A DNA stretch of 64,000 nt, from positions 45,222,001-45,286,000 of the forward strand of contig NC_073357.2 in NCBI RefSeq assembly GCF_027580225.2. The letters run 5' to 3'. The position numbers and the translations under genes were made by a program. Source of the stretch: Misgurnus anguillicaudatus (Eukaryota > Chordata > Actinopteri > Cypriniformes > Cobitidae). The notes below the pieces were generated by a model. The model saw only the letters and a program-made list of their open reading frames with translations. It searched no databases and had not been told where the DNA came from. Below, piece by piece: positions 1 through 12,465 of this stretch (its first letter is position 1; the number at the start of each line of letters is the position of its first letter).

Positions 1-312
1 GCTTGAATCATTTCAACTTGGTTTTTTAAACATGACAATGAGTTCACTGTACTAAAATGGCCCTCAAAGTCACCAGATCTCAACCCAATAGAGCATTTTT
101 GGGATGTGGTGGAACGAGAGCTTTGTGCCCTGGATGTGCATCCCCAAATCTCCATCAACTGCAAGATGCTATCCTATCAATATGGGCCAACATTTCTAAA
201 TAATGCTTTCAGCACCTTGTTGAATCAATGCCATGTAGAATTAAGGCAGTTCTGAAGGCGAAAAGGTCAAACACAGTATTAGTATGGTGTTCCTAATAAT
301 CCTTTAGGTGAG
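1..312 (+). mobile_element. Tc1/mariner-like transposon, 3' end fragment
   Basis: The sequence closely parallels the more complete Tc1-like copy at 47.8-48.95 kb, starting about at its position 48638. It covers the C-terminal part of a DDE transposase, including the SPDLNPIEH block that carries the last catalytic acidic residue, and then runs into the element's terminal sequence (cctaataatcctttaggtg). A one-base insertion and other differences break the frame, so it is a dead copy. The 5' part lies before the window. Confidence 0.85.
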
Positions 313-3300
313 TGTATACATATGTATACATAATATTTACCAAACGGTTACTGTTTAATATATTAAAATTATATAATTTTTGGACAATTTTTTGACAGTT
401 TAAAAATACAGGTCACATCTATTAGATTATTCTCAACAAGCAGTATAGCGCCATAGATGACATTTATACTGAAAGTCTTGAATTACAGTCTTACTTCACC
501 ATAATCCTCAGATTGTGAGATCCTGGATTTGTTTTGAGATGACTGAACAGCTCGTTGTCTGTTGGCTTGGCTCAGGGCAAGGAAACATGAAGCAGGTGGT
601 GATCCATTCAGCACCAGGACAGGAAAGCATGCAGAATTTTGAACAAACCTCCAGTTAGAGAATTGCTGGCAGAATCAGACTTTAGCACCATGAAATGTTT
701 GTCAAGGTGACTAGAAGAAAAACTGGAAAAAAATAAGTTCCTTATATTAATTCTACATAGATTTATACATAAGAAAGATGGTTTATTAAAACTTACTTTT
801 AGTGTACTGTAGCGTACAAATGTATTTATTTGCTGATTACATATTCTTTATATATATCATATTCAACATATTTGCGGATCACATATTCTTTGAATAGATA
901 TGTAAAAAAAAATGTGCATGCAGTGTTTGGATATTTGCAGTGTTGTCTGAATAGTTTAGAGCAGAAGTACCCAACTGGTCAAGTGTAAATGCCTTTCTCT
1001 GTGCAATTTAGCATGTGCGATCTGTCAAGTCTGTTATCTATAAAGGCACAGATGTTTAATGTACAATAACTAAAGAGAACTGTTTTATCCAGGGTGCATC
1101 TATAGGAGAACCTGGCCTAAATGAAGCAGAATGGAACTAAATTTGCGTACCGACAGAGCTGAATGGTGCACATTAACAAAAGATTACAAGTTGCCTTTGG
1201 GCACAAGCCAGATTTCAATTGTAAACAGTTTCATCACTTGGTGGTTGTAATAAAGTTATTCTAATTGCATGCATTAGGTTTTCAGAGCTGTTAGTTTAAT
1301 GACATGCATAACACATATGTTTAAGTTATTTGTAGAATTAAAAACACCTGCTATAGATATGTGCCTCAAACATCCATAGGTTTTTATTACCACTGGGACT
1401 GGGTGTCTCTGCTTGGTGTTTGATTGCTCATTTTAGCTGTTTGTTGCCCTCGGGTGTGTGCAGCTTTGGGATACCCAGTGTCCCTCGTCTGGACAGCTTC
1501 TGCTGATATTACCACATAGATCACTTTATAGATGTGTGTAGGTTCTTCATTCTTGTGTGACGGAGCGCTTTGTCTGCCTTCTGCTTTGGTAATTGTCAGG
1601 CAAACAGCTGCTGTCCAAAGATACATTGGTGCAATGTTTTTGGGACAATGGTGTCTTTGGAAGTACCTTGGAAATCTACAAAAATACCCGTTTATTGATT
1701 AAATCAAGTATCATGGATTTAATGTACCATTTAGTGCTATCGATATTCCAGAGTACCACACTTTAAAAAAATGCAGCAACTTGGTTTTGCAAGTCAATTT
1801 TAAGTTTTAACTTTAAAACCAAATTGGTTAACTTAATTTGTTAATTTCTTCATACTATATAGGAGTGCAGTATGAAATGAAACCATGCAAGTGTAAATCT
1901 TTTCAGAGCTTAATATGATAAGTTTGGTCACAGTGTGTGCTGCTCCACATTTAAAAGATCTTTGTAAAAAAATAATGTTGGCTGCATGACATGTCATTGC
2001 CTTTGATTTCAGTTGCTGGCACCTCCAATGCTCATTGGTATTCCTGGAGGCAGCAATGCTATCCTCAGCACAACCGTGGCTTTGGCTCTAGGGCTGAAGA
2101 TATGCTCTGCATGGCCCCAATCCAATCGTAGAAGAGCCATTATCATTTCTTATTTATGGAGCTTTTATTTAGGGACAGCTTTCTACTGTACTATAGAGGG
2201 TTGCAGGTTGCATGTAAATGTTTTAACAAATTTGCTTCTAGTGTATGACGTTTTCGTAGTGTCACACACAGTTTAGATGAAACTATCTAGATAGATACTT
2301 TGTATGCTTGAATCCTACTTTTCCATAGCAATATTGAGAATGTGCCATTTCTCAACTTGAAAACTCATGCAATGAGCAAAATTCAGAGAAAGGCACTTTT
2401 CAATGCCTTTAGCACAAATCGTTTTTCATGCAGATGGTTTTGCAATAAGAATTGAAGAAGGAAAGCATTCATTGCTGATCAATCTATCAGCCTGAAAATG
2501 CCAGATGCAATACGCTGCTTTAGTTTGCTTACTGAAAGATGGTACTGTATGCCATCCCATGTTCCTGACATTTTTTTTAAAGGGAACCCAAATAAAGAAA
2601 CACTATTTAATGCATCCAGTGTAGTGGATGATATTGTGTTAGCTCAGCGTGGTGCTTTGAAGAGAGTCAAAGCGTTTGTTTGTTGTGAGTGTGTTGTGAC
2701 AAATGAATGCAGGTATAGTTTGTATCAACATTTCAAAATGTTGCATTTACACAAACCAAGAGCAGAATGGAGGCATTTGAATTCTATGTGTATATTACAC
2801 ATTTCTATATTTTGAATTAGTCATCTTATGACAACATTTTTGTTAGGAATGCATTGCATATTTGGGAGATTTTTATCCAAAGTAACTTATTGCTGTTTTA
2901 GGGTATTACAGAATATTCAAGCTATACATTCGAGCTATGAACAATATTTTTTTTAAATATAATAAACATTATATAGATTTTATTGTGTTTAAAGTATGCA
3001 CTTAAACACAAACTTGACTCTTTGATGAGATTGTTTTAATAAATAGTATTTAATACAAATATACAACCAAATCTAAATGGTGTCCTTTAAAGGGCGTGTT
3101 GCAGGTTAAATTTTTCAACGAATTTGTGCAATTTGCTTGTTGATAATAAACTGTTATCCATTGTATTTTATGTTGTTGGGTATCACAAAACCTGAAAAAG
3201 TATGAAAAAGTACAGCGGTTTGCAATGATTGTCCTTTCCCCCACAACGCACTGTATGACGTCACGCTGGGGAGAGAATTTACCAAAGCCGCCTTGAGAGC

Positions 3301-3365
3301 ATTGAGAATGACTATAGAAAGACGAGTAAAGTACAGTTCTGATAGCACAGATTATAGATAAATAC
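313..3365. other. Non-coding stretch, no gene recognised
   Basis: AT-rich sequence upstream of the recognised exons, either intron 1 or 5' flank of b4galnt4. Open frames at 2013-2276 and 2498-2815 have no recognisable protein motif and no paired splice signals. The stretch at about 1757-1868 looks like a worn short element with CACT/AGTG ends, but I could not define it. Confidence 0.6.
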
Positions 3366-3540
<175 letters not shown>

Positions 3541-4040
3541 GATGGATAGGCTAGTATAGAGAGATAGGCAGACAGCCAGATGCATAACGTTAGCATATCT
3601 TCGTGTAGAAAGTAAACAAACAATTAACATACTCGTGCATGCGGGCTTGAGGGGGTCCGTGATCCTGCCTGAAATGGGTGTAACTTTATGCGATCTTCAG
3701 CACAAACGGATTTAGGCAGCATGTCTCAAATCCTGGAAGCTGAGTGAGGCACGTCACATCTGTTCGCGGGGCCGACCAGCGACCAAACGCACTCACTTTC
3801 TTACAGCCAGTAGCGGAGTGGCAATCGGGAGAGTCGATCCCGGTGGGCCGATCTGATAATAGTTATACATTTCGAGTTATATTAGCAACACCATCTGGCG
3901 GCATGATGTGCGGCCGGTTCCCGCAGACAATTTTATGTGTATTTTAAGTTCTCTCAAGCCAGTAGCCTACAGGACAAGGTGTTCACAGGTGCAAAAACAT
4001 GAGTAATTTAAAAGGAAACACTTCAATATAAATAAAAACT
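3541..4040. other. Non-coding spacer with possible worn transposon end
   Basis: No gene. A GC-richer patch at about 3800-3920 (cagtagcggagtggc and following bases) resembles a decayed hAT end, but no partner end or target duplication was found. Confidence 0.4.
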
Positions 4041-4654
4041 AACCTTGGTAGTGATGTTACATTCGAAGCGAGGCTTCGGAGCTTGTGTCGAGCAAAAGTG
4101 GGCGTGCCAGATGAAGCTTTGATTCGAAGCTTGTGTTGTTAACGTTGAAATCACGTGACCAATGACAAACGAAGCTTTACTTTCTGCTTAGTCACGTGCG
4201 CGCTTCGCTTTGCGTGTCAGAAGCCTTATTCACATTTTGGTCCCACATAATACTGTATTATATAGTATTGTATTTACTTATACTTGTGTGCGCGTCTGTT
4301 ATTATATGCCTGTGAACATTATTCTGTACAATACAGTATTGAATCATATGAATATTAGCTCCTACTGGAATTTATTGCCACACTTTAATCAGTAAATACA
4401 TCTATTATATTGACCATTCACAGACATGTTGTATAAGCTTTATTTGAACACATAATATTAATATTCATCTGAATTTCATCAGCTTGCTGCTTCATTGACG
4501 GAGCTTTTTCCAGAAGTAACTGCTATATGTTTTATTAACCAAAAGATGGCGCTGTTTTCGACACCCTCGTTGAGGCTTCGAGTCATGGTTCGAAACAGTA
4601 AGAGAAGTATCGGTGCTTCATTCGAAGCTTAATTTCCCCATCACTAAACCTTGG
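4041..4654. mobile_element. Non-autonomous hAT element (copy 1) with 8-bp TSD
   Basis: The element at 4049-4646 begins TAGTGATG and ends CATCACTA (inverted termini). It is flanked by identical 8-bp duplications AACCTTGG at 4041-4048 and 4647-4654. Many GAAGCTT/AAGCTTC motifs near both ends look like subterminal repeats, which in hAT elements are usually transposase binding sites. No transposase frame remains. An 8-bp TSD is diagnostic of hAT-type insertion. Confidence 0.92.
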
Positions 4655-4718
4655 ATCAGCTATAACAATTAAATCAGAGTACACAACAAATACTACTCTC
4701 ACTACCACCCATCATATA

Positions 4719-5406
4719 CTAACCTATAGTGATGTTACCAGTGACACCGAAGCTCCGAAGCGTGTGTCAAAAAAACGAACAGATTTTCATTGAAGCTTTG
4801 TATCGAAGCTTGATTCGTTCTGGCAAAATCACGTGACCAATGACATCCGAAGCTTCGTTTCACACAGACCCACGTGACTGCTTCGTTATCTGATTCAAAG
4901 GTTTAGAATTTTGCGATGCGCGGCGCGCCCTCATGGGTTGTATTGGAGTATTGCATTACACGGAATCGATTACTGTATAGTGAGTTTATGATATATATAG
5001 AATATATTAGTAATAAAAAGCCTTTTCTGCACCACTTAATACCATGATATATTTTTTAATTGGTTCACACTTTATACTTTTGAGACAAGGTCTATCCTTA
5101 ATTTGTTATTTTTGTTTGAAGTACCATTCGCATGAAATGGAACATGCTTTGGTCATGTATTTAATATAGTGTTACATTTATTTATGAATCTATCCTTAAT
5201 TTGTCAATCCATTAAGTTTTGCTTTTATAATTAAATTAATGCGTTGTTTGGTTGTGGAACATGTTGTGAAACAGCACTTTCACCAGGAGAGGTCCTCATT
5301 GAGCTCTGATTTGAAAAGCTTCGAGTAATGAACCTTTTTCCGATACAATTGGGTTGAAAGCTTCACTGCTTCAAGAAAGCTTCACTTCGCCATCACTACT
5401 AACCTA
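4719..5406. mobile_element. Non-autonomous hAT element (copy 2) with 8-bp TSD
   Basis: Second member of the same family as the element at 4049-4646. The body at 4727-5398 has TAGTGATG and CATCACTA ends, the same GAAGCTTC subterminal motifs, and its own target duplication CTAACCTA at 4719-4726 and 5399-5406. It lies only about 70 bp from copy 1 but has a different TSD, so it is an independent insertion. It carries no coding capacity. Confidence 0.92.
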
Positions 5407-5678
5407 TCCACTTCCTTGTGTCGGAATTTATACAAATGGGTACAACCATTTTCCAGCAAAAATTAACCTATTAAGGTCATGAACAGGTATTAAAGATCAA
5501 GTAAAAGTATTAGAAGATCAAGAAACCCCATTTCCTTCCACTCACAAATTTAAATAGCACAGCACAAACTTTCCACAATAGTTGAAGAAATAAAACATCA
5601 ATAACCTCATCAAAACAGTTCCACCCCTTACCCACCATACTTGGTATCTCCCACTCCCATGATGCAACACAGCACAGG

Positions 5679-5754
5679 TATAAAAGGCACAACAAAAGTC
5701 CATTCTGGTCTTTTGCTCAAATCAAGATGGCTGCCACCATGTATGCTGATCCAG
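5679..5754 (+). promoter_or_regulatory. Candidate TATA promoter with short first exon
   Basis: A TATAAAAGG box lies at 5679-5687. About 45 bases downstream is AAGATGGCTGCCACCATG, which contains a YY1-like AAGATGGC and, at the second ATG, an ideal Kozak context. The frame from the first ATG (5727) encodes MAATMYADP and then meets a possible donor (CCAG|gtaata, exon end at 5754). The leftover single G is in phase with the first recognised b4galnt4 exon at 22269, where it would complete a GAT codon. There is no upstream ATG between the expected start site and 5727. Function is not shown, and chance is a real alternative. Confidence 0.3.
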
Positions 5755-6086
5755 GTAATAGTCCAATGTTTGAGAAAAGTTTAAATTTGTACTCAGGTTA
5801 TCGGTCTGAGACACCACAGTGATGTATGTTTGGGCTAATGTGTGTGTGTAATCCATCTCTTTCTTTGCTGGTACTTCAAGGTAAATAGAGTCTTTTAAAA
5901 ACCAAGTATGTGTTAATATGTTTCTAAATGCTAACCAGGGGAATACAGAGAACAGAGGGCAGTCATTAACTGTATTGACTAGTTATAAGTTGCTGTAACT
6001 TATGAAATCAAGTAGACATAACTAAAGCAAATTCTAGTTGATTTAAAGGAAAACACCTCAGTTTTTTAATGTTTTACTTTGTTTCA

Positions 6087-6407
6087 CCTCAACTTGGATG
6101 AATTAATACATGCCTATCTTTTTTCAATGCGTGCACTTTTAATATTTTTGTACAGTGCCTCGCGAATGTGTTAGCATTTAGCCTAGCCCCATTCATTCCT
6201 ATGTCTCCAAACAAGTTCTATTTTGTGCCACCATACTTGCTCGTGTAACTTGTAACAGTCTTTGAATGGGGAAAACACAGAAGTGTTTGGTGGCTTCTAA
6301 ATGATCCCTGTTTGGATCCATAGGAATGAATGGGGCTAGGCTAAATGCTAACACGTTCACACGGCGCTGTACAAAGATAAGTATTTATTAATTTGTCTAA
6401 GTTGAGG
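6087..6407. mobile_element. Palindromic MITE
   Basis: Two arms of about 130 bases are inverted copies of each other. Examples are the core tagcctagccccattcattc on the left and its complement gaatgaatggggctaggcta on the right, extending outward to cctcaactt and aagttgagg. The element has no coding capacity and would fold into a long hairpin. Confidence 0.85.
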
Positions 6408-8240
6408 TAATAACATATTTGAATGATTTGAATAGCTTATTTCACATTAATTTCAATACTTAACATGCTCATCAACTTCAAAGATACCAAGGTTATATTT
6501 TCACAGAATGTTTTTTATATTATGTAGAATGATTTGTACTATTGCACTATAAAACAGTAAAAAACAAAAGATGACTTTAGCTGGGTTTTCACAATCTGGG
6601 TCACATGAGTTTTAAGAACAATAAACACATTTGCTGAAAATACCAGTGCATTTATCCCTAAAATACAGCACAAACATGAACTGTGTGAAAGTGTGAATTT
6701 AAATTCTATTGGTGTAATAATTTAAGCTCTCATAAAGTTCATTGAAGCGATGTTGCTACTTAGTAAAGCAAACATATTTAGGGGCACACATTGTCAACTA
6801 ATCTGCTTTAGCTGTTAACACTTCTGTCCTCAATATCCTGTTAAAATGAATTGTTAATCATCAATCTGATTTAATTCACTGATGTACTGGGTATTTGCAG
6901 ATTTAATTGGTCCCACAGAATCAATTCAGAATCAGTGTAGAGATGATTCTTTTACTTTATTTTCTCACTTTTATCAAATGTAAACCTGATTATACCCATT
7001 TAAGCTGTCAGCGGATGGGTCTGGAAGAGTACTGTTTGTTCTCGTTGCCTTTCATTCTCCTCATTGTTCTCAATTCTCATTGCTTTTGACTTAATGAAAA
7101 ACCTCTTTGGCTGCATTTGTGACTTTTTTTCAATAATATATGCGATTGCTTGTGTATTTGGTGTCAGAGCCTGTATCGCTAAAAGCACAGAATGCATTCT
7201 TGTGGCTTTTTCCACTGTACTGTATAGCTTTTAATGTCAGTCTTTCAGGCAACTGATAAGGACTTGGCAGTCTGTTACTAAGATTACCCTTCCCTTTCTC
7301 CGTAGGAGATCTGTCTCTTCATCCTTTTCATTTAATCTCTTTCTATTTCCACAATGTGAAATGTATCTCTCTCACTTGCCCGTACGGACAGCTCTAACAT
7401 ATGCATGTATTCATTTATAAATATTAATGATCCGTGCGCACTCTCCATTCTTCTACAGCTTGAAGGCTGAACTAAAGGACTTTGCTCAAGAAAGACACAC
7501 AAACTTTCAAACTCCACAAAGGTATATTTTGCGGTGAACTGGATGGATAACGTGTCACCTCAAAACAAAATATGCTTGTGACATTAAAGTCAAAGATTGG
7601 CGAACTGTGTTTCATCGGTATTTGCATCCGTATTGTAGTAATACAGCAGTTAAAATAAATATAATATTAAAATAAAATTCTGTCATCCTTATTGATGTGT
7701 GTTTTTCGGTGTGTCAGAGATTGATATTCCTTCTACTTATAAGTCTCAAAGGGACTGCCTGGTTACGCTGCTTTCCTCAGATGTTGTAACAGCAGCTGGT
7801 GCACAGATGTTGAAGTGGCTGACATGGATTATGGGTAAAGGGCAGGGAGAGGCTACAGACACACCTGCTTTATGAGTACATACTCATCTTAGTTGAACAG
7901 GTGCTTTACTTAAGCAATAAGGTACGAGAGGCTGTGCTGTATCGTGAATAAGTAACGGCTGAAGGGCGTTGTTAGGCACGACGCGAAGCGGAAAAATAGT
8001 CCCTGAATGCAAACAACAACATGGAAGCTCAAATAAAAACAACAAACTGCTCTCAGACTTTGTCTCATATGTTTGTGTTGCTAAGGGCGCAGTGATATTA
8101 AATAGAACCGTTGGGTGAAGCGGTCATAGCAGTGTTTTATTGTGAATAAAGCACACCTATTGACCAATCAGAATCAAGGATTGGAACTAACCGTTTTATA
8201 AAAAATCATAAGCAACAACAAAAATCAAACATTTTCTGTC
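6408..8240. other. Non-coding stretch
   Basis: AT-rich flank or intron 1. The part at about 7915-8205 has the look of a dispersed fish repeat with inverted motifs (gtgctgtatcgtgaata and attgtgaataaagcac), but clear ends were not found. No coding exon recognised. Confidence 0.5.
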
Positions 8241-8353
8241 ACCCTACACTGTCAGAAAAAAGGTATACAAAATTGTACATTTTATGTTACAGGTATTCTA
8301 CACGTAATATGAGGTTGTACTTTTTTGGGGACATGACTGTACCTCAATGACCT

Positions 8354-10387
8354 TTAAAGCTCCCGTTCTGTCTTTGATTTTGAAGCTTTGATTGTGTTTA
8401 TAGTGGGCAATATATCATGTGTTCATGTAAAAAAACTCGGTATTTATCACACAATTTACTTATCTGTATAGCACTGTTTTCACTGTCCTCAAAACAGGCT
8501 GATGTCTTCCTTGGTATGTAAAGTCCCTCATTCAGAAATACATATCGAGTTCTGATTGTGTAGTTTGTTTAGTGTGCTGTGATTCGATAGCAGCTTAGCT
8601 TAGCCGAGCCGTTTGAGCCAAAGCTGGTGACTGACGTATTCCTGTGGGCGGAGTTTAGTCAACAAACTGTTTTACTGACGTCATTAAAGCAGGAAATAGA
8701 GGGCTGTAGACAGTGCCGGCGCCAGCCGAGCGCTGATGAGGGGGCGTCTTAAATACCAGAGGGGGCGATCACACAAAATGCATTTAATTCCCCAAGCTAG
8801 AAAATACATATAGCTTTGGTACATCCCTTAAGCTTTAACGTGTTATAAACAAACATCTCTGGAATACAACCACAAAAACTACAGCTATAGTGAGCAACGT
8901 ACATGATCTGAACACTTTTACTATATAAAACAACAAAAAAGCATACCTAACGTTACTTAACAGCACAACACTGCTCATTTGAAGTTCAGACCCAGCCAGA
9001 GGTAGTTTCTTTTTAATCCATTTCGAATGTCCATGGTGAAATTAGTTAATGCAATATAATACTTTGTGTTTGCTTTCCGTAGTGCAAATAATTTTCACGT
9101 AATGGTGGGGGACAGTGTTTGCAAATGGTTTCTAGCGCAAAAACGGTCCAAACGCAACATTTTATCTAAATTTTGGTTCAATTTGATCATTTAACGTAGT
9201 TGTTTTTAACTGCCACAAGTAAGTCACCATAAGCTAGCGAAACACCAGCAGATAGAGAACCACAATAGCAAAATGACAATAACTCGTTTACACATTTAGC
9301 TATGCTTTAGGATAGGCTAATTCAAATACCTGTTCGTTAATTATAAATTCAATGTCTGATTTTTATCTATTAATATTAATACATGTATTTTACTTCTGAT
9401 AAACAGGTACGTGAGAGAGATGCTTACCTTTAACGTTAAATGCAGAACAAGTATAGGTTGGTTGTACTTTAACTTGCAAGGATGCTGAAGAACATAAACA
9501 TCTCAACTTTTCAAAACTATGTACAGTCTGCTGAAGTTAATGCCAGAATTGACATGACAGCCGAACATTTGGTTCTGTGCATCTGAAATGCTCCGGTAAT
9601 AATCCACGCCACGGCATTAATTGATGTGTGATAATCCGGAGTCCGGTTTGCAGAATTTGCAGTGCTATTTTCCATATATCCATTGCTACAGGGCAGGACC
9701 GGGTCACTCTCCCACTCCTTTCTGTAACTTTTGATATCCTTTCGCACTTCGACATCTTGATCCCGCTGAGACTGAGAACGCGGGGTCATTGTCGACGTGG
9801 GTCAACCCGTCAACACAAAAGGCTTGTTCAACTCCATGCGGCGCTGCAGGAACCGGCAGCCGGATGGCGTCAAAGTACCGCGAGAGCGATTCGAGAAATC
9901 ATGCAAAGTGTAATTTCATCTCGCTCCCGCGGCGCTTTGACGTCATCGCCTCACAGTTCTAGTGGCGCCGCTTGAAGTGTAACAAGCCATGGAGTGGGCG
10001 TGTATTTATTAATGTCACGGTAGACAACAGAATACATGCACACTTGATTTTTTTTGTTTTGTTAAATAATTAGACTATTAAATTCACTTTAGGAAGACAA
10101 TACACAAGGCAAATGTGATTTTTAAATAAAATTGTATCATTAAAATCCCATTCAACATTAATGGTGATATAAGGGGGCGGGAAAGTGCCCCTCGTGGCGC
10201 CGGCCCTGGCTGTAGACCAAACCGGCCGTTCGTTGTAGGCTTTTAAAGAGGAATTCTATTGAAGAATATATCGCCTGGCAGTGAACTTTGAGCTTTATCG
10301 TTTTACAGGTATTATTTATGCTATTATAGCAACATTACACACTAACTAGGGTTTAAAAAATGGTATCAGGAAGAACGTGACCTTTAA
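8354..10387. mobile_element. TTAA-flanked element nested in the 8247 MITE
   Basis: Left junction is ACCTTTAAAGCTCCCG and right junction is GAACGTGACCTTTAA, so TTAA is duplicated at 8354-8357 and 10384-10387. The terminal sequences are partly inverted (CCCGTTCT versus AGAACGTG). TTAA duplication is the hallmark of piggyBac- and Kolobok-type insertion. No transposase was seen. Confidence 0.75.
8703..10216. mobile_element. Innermost hAT element with 8-bp TSD
   Basis: The body at 8711-10208 starts CAGTGCCGGCGCC and ends with the inverted GGCGCCGGCCCTG. The target duplication GCTGTAGA is found at 8703-8710 and 10209-10216. The interior (about 1.5 kb) includes a GC-rich part at 9750-9980. The open frames there have no recognisable transposase motifs, so this is probably a non-autonomous copy. 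Confidence 0.92.
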
Positions 10388-10579
10388 GGGTTGCAATGGT
10401 TTTGTACCCCAAAATTGAACTGGGATAGAATTGTCCCTCAAGGTACACAAACATTTACAATTTCAATGTTTTGTATATCATAAAGGTACAAAAATGATCC
10501 TTTGAGGGTACCAACCCGGCGACAGAAAAGGTACAATTTCGTCATCTATTTGTACCCTTTTTTCTGACAGTGTAATCGT

Positions 10580-11019
10580 GCAATGACCAGAGTTGTATAG
10601 TACTTAAGTATTTTTACTTTCTACATAAAAGCAAATTTTCAATTATTCGTATTTTATTAGTGTTTTTCTTTGGAAAACAAACATTCCAAAACATATTATC
10701 ATAATTTTTACTCCACTACATTTCATAATTTCAAGTTTTTGGTTTATATTTAATATTTAAGTACATTAAACATCTAGTAATTTTTCGTACTTTTACTCAA
10801 GAAAGTAAAAGTACACAATTTTTATGTAATTAGGCATTAAATCAATTTTAATATGCAATATATAATGAATACACAGTATGGTTCTATGCTTTAGAATGTA
10901 GTGAACATTTTTTAGTAAAGAAAAGTAAATTTTTTTCCCAAGACAAACACTCTGATAAAGCAGAGATGCTTGGAAAATGTAACTAAAATACTTAAGTATT
11001 ATACACCTCTGGCAATGAC
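10580..11019. mobile_element. Non-autonomous hAT element with 8-bp TSD
   Basis: The body at 10588-11011 starts CAGAGTTGTATAGTAC and ends with the inverted form of CAGAGGTGTATAATAC. Identical duplications GCAATGAC lie at 10580-10587 and 11012-11019. The interior is AT-rich and has several acttaagtatt/agtacttaa motifs. Non-coding. Confidence 0.9.
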
Positions 11020-11085
11020 CGGTTATATAGTTGGACTGTTAGCTAGACTAAGCCACTGAATTTAACCCTACCCTTCATGCAAAGA

Positions 11086-12465
11086 GTACCCAGGTGAGAA
11101 AGTAGTACTCCTCCATAGTGTACTTAAAGTGCTTTATTTTCACACACTAATTTTGTACTTGATATACTAAATTCATCTTTAGTACTTAAAGGAATGTTCC
11201 ATTTTCTAAAAAGAAAAATCCAGATAATTTACTCACCACCATGTCATCCAAAATGTTGATGTCTTTCTTTGTTCAGTCGAGAAGAAATTATGTTTTTTGA
11301 GGAAAACATTGCAGGATTTTTCTCATTTTAATGGACTTTAATGGACACCACCACTTCACACTTAACTCAACACATAACACAAAATTTTTTTTCAACATGA
11401 GTTTCAAAGGACTATAAACAATCCCAAACTAGACATAAAGGTCTTATCTAGCAAAACGATTGTCATTTTTGACAAAAATAACAAATATACACTTTTAAAC
11501 CACAACTCCTCGTCTAGATCCCGTCCTGAAAGTGTCAGCGTGACCTCACGCAATACGTCATGACGTCAAGAGGTCACAGAGGACGAACGCAAAACTCCGT
11601 CCCAGTGTTTACGAGTGTGTTGAAAGAGGACCGTTCCCACATTGTTGTATGTTGAATGATACTAATTAATGTCTTTGTGTCAGTTTATTGTTTACAATGG
11701 TCCGCAAATGTGTGTTTTATATATGTAACACGTGACCTCCCTACGTCACCACGCATTTACGTTAGGTCGCGCTGGACTGGACCTAGACGAAAAGCTGTGG
11801 TTTAAAAGTGTATATTTGTTATTTTTATTGTCAAAAAATGACAATCGTTTTGCTAGATAAGACCCTTATGCCTTGTTTGGGATCATTTATAGTCCTTTGA
11901 AACTCCGTTGAAGAAAACTGTTAAGTGTTGAGTTAAGTGTTGTTGTCCATTAAAATGAGAAAAATCCTGCAATGTTTTCCTCAAAAAACATAATTTCTTC
12001 TGGGCTGAACAAAGAAAGACATCAACATTTTGGATGACATGGTGGTGAGTAAATTATCTGGATTTTTCTTTTAAGAAAATGGAATATTCTTTTAAGATGT
12101 TCTTAAGGTTATCTAAGTGTACTTCACTGTGCTATTTTGAGAAACCTGAATATGAACTAAAATGCACTTTTAACATACTATCTTTGTATTAAAAAAGGAA
12201 TTTAGTTAACACTTGTATATGTCATACAAAGATGGGTTCCAGTTTACTACAAGTGGTACCTAAATACACTTTTAAATACATTCTTAGCACATTTTAGTTC
12301 GCATTTATGGTGTCTCAAAATAGTACAACGAAGTACACCTGATCTTAAGAACATCTTAAGAAGTACTAAGGATGAATTTTTAGTATATCAAGTACAAAAT
12401 TACTGTGCGACAATAAAGCACTTTAAGTACACTATGGAAGTGTACTACTTTTTCACCTGAGTAAC
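11086..12465. mobile_element. Foldback element with long inverted ends
   Basis: Left arm at about 11086-11185 and right arm at about 12340-12465 are inverted copies (left gtgagaaagtagtactcc, right its counterpart before cacctgagtaacc). They share AGTGTACTTAAAGTGC and TTTGTACTTGATATACTAAA blocks. The centre holds a second, TTAA-flanked foldback element. Confidence 0.8.
11186..12095. mobile_element. TTAA-flanked foldback nested in the 11086 element
   Basis: Left end is TTAAAGGAATGTTCCATT and right end is its inverted equivalent, with TTAA at 11186-11189 and 12092-12095. Arms of roughly 350 bases match in inverted orientation, including the block around caccaccatgtcatccaaaa. Non-coding; it would form a long hairpin. 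Confidence 0.85.

Larger units (their letters stand above)
8247..10572. mobile_element. TA-flanked MITE carrying two nested insertions
   Basis: The outer ends are CACTGTCAGAAAAAAGG at 8247 and the inverted CCTTTTTTCTGACAGTG at 10572, with TA dinucleotides on both sides. The element's own sequence (8247-8357 and 10388-10572) is rich in ggtaca/tgtacc motifs, like the short relative at 40868-40989. It is split by a TTAA-flanked element, which is itself split by a hAT element. Confidence 0.88.

Noticed and set aside
2013..2276. 87-residue frame after a tttgatttcag acceptor-like sequence
   Set aside because: No donor in a consistent phase, no similarity to b4galnt4 exon 1 and no recognisable motif.
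2498..2815. 105-residue frame with several Cys and His residues
   Set aside because: Spacing does not fit a zinc finger, and there is no supporting promoter, splice sites or known family.
9628..9975. 115-residue frame in the GC-rich part of a hAT element
   Set aside because: Lies inside a non-autonomous transposon, overlaps equally long frames on the other strand and has no transposase motif.
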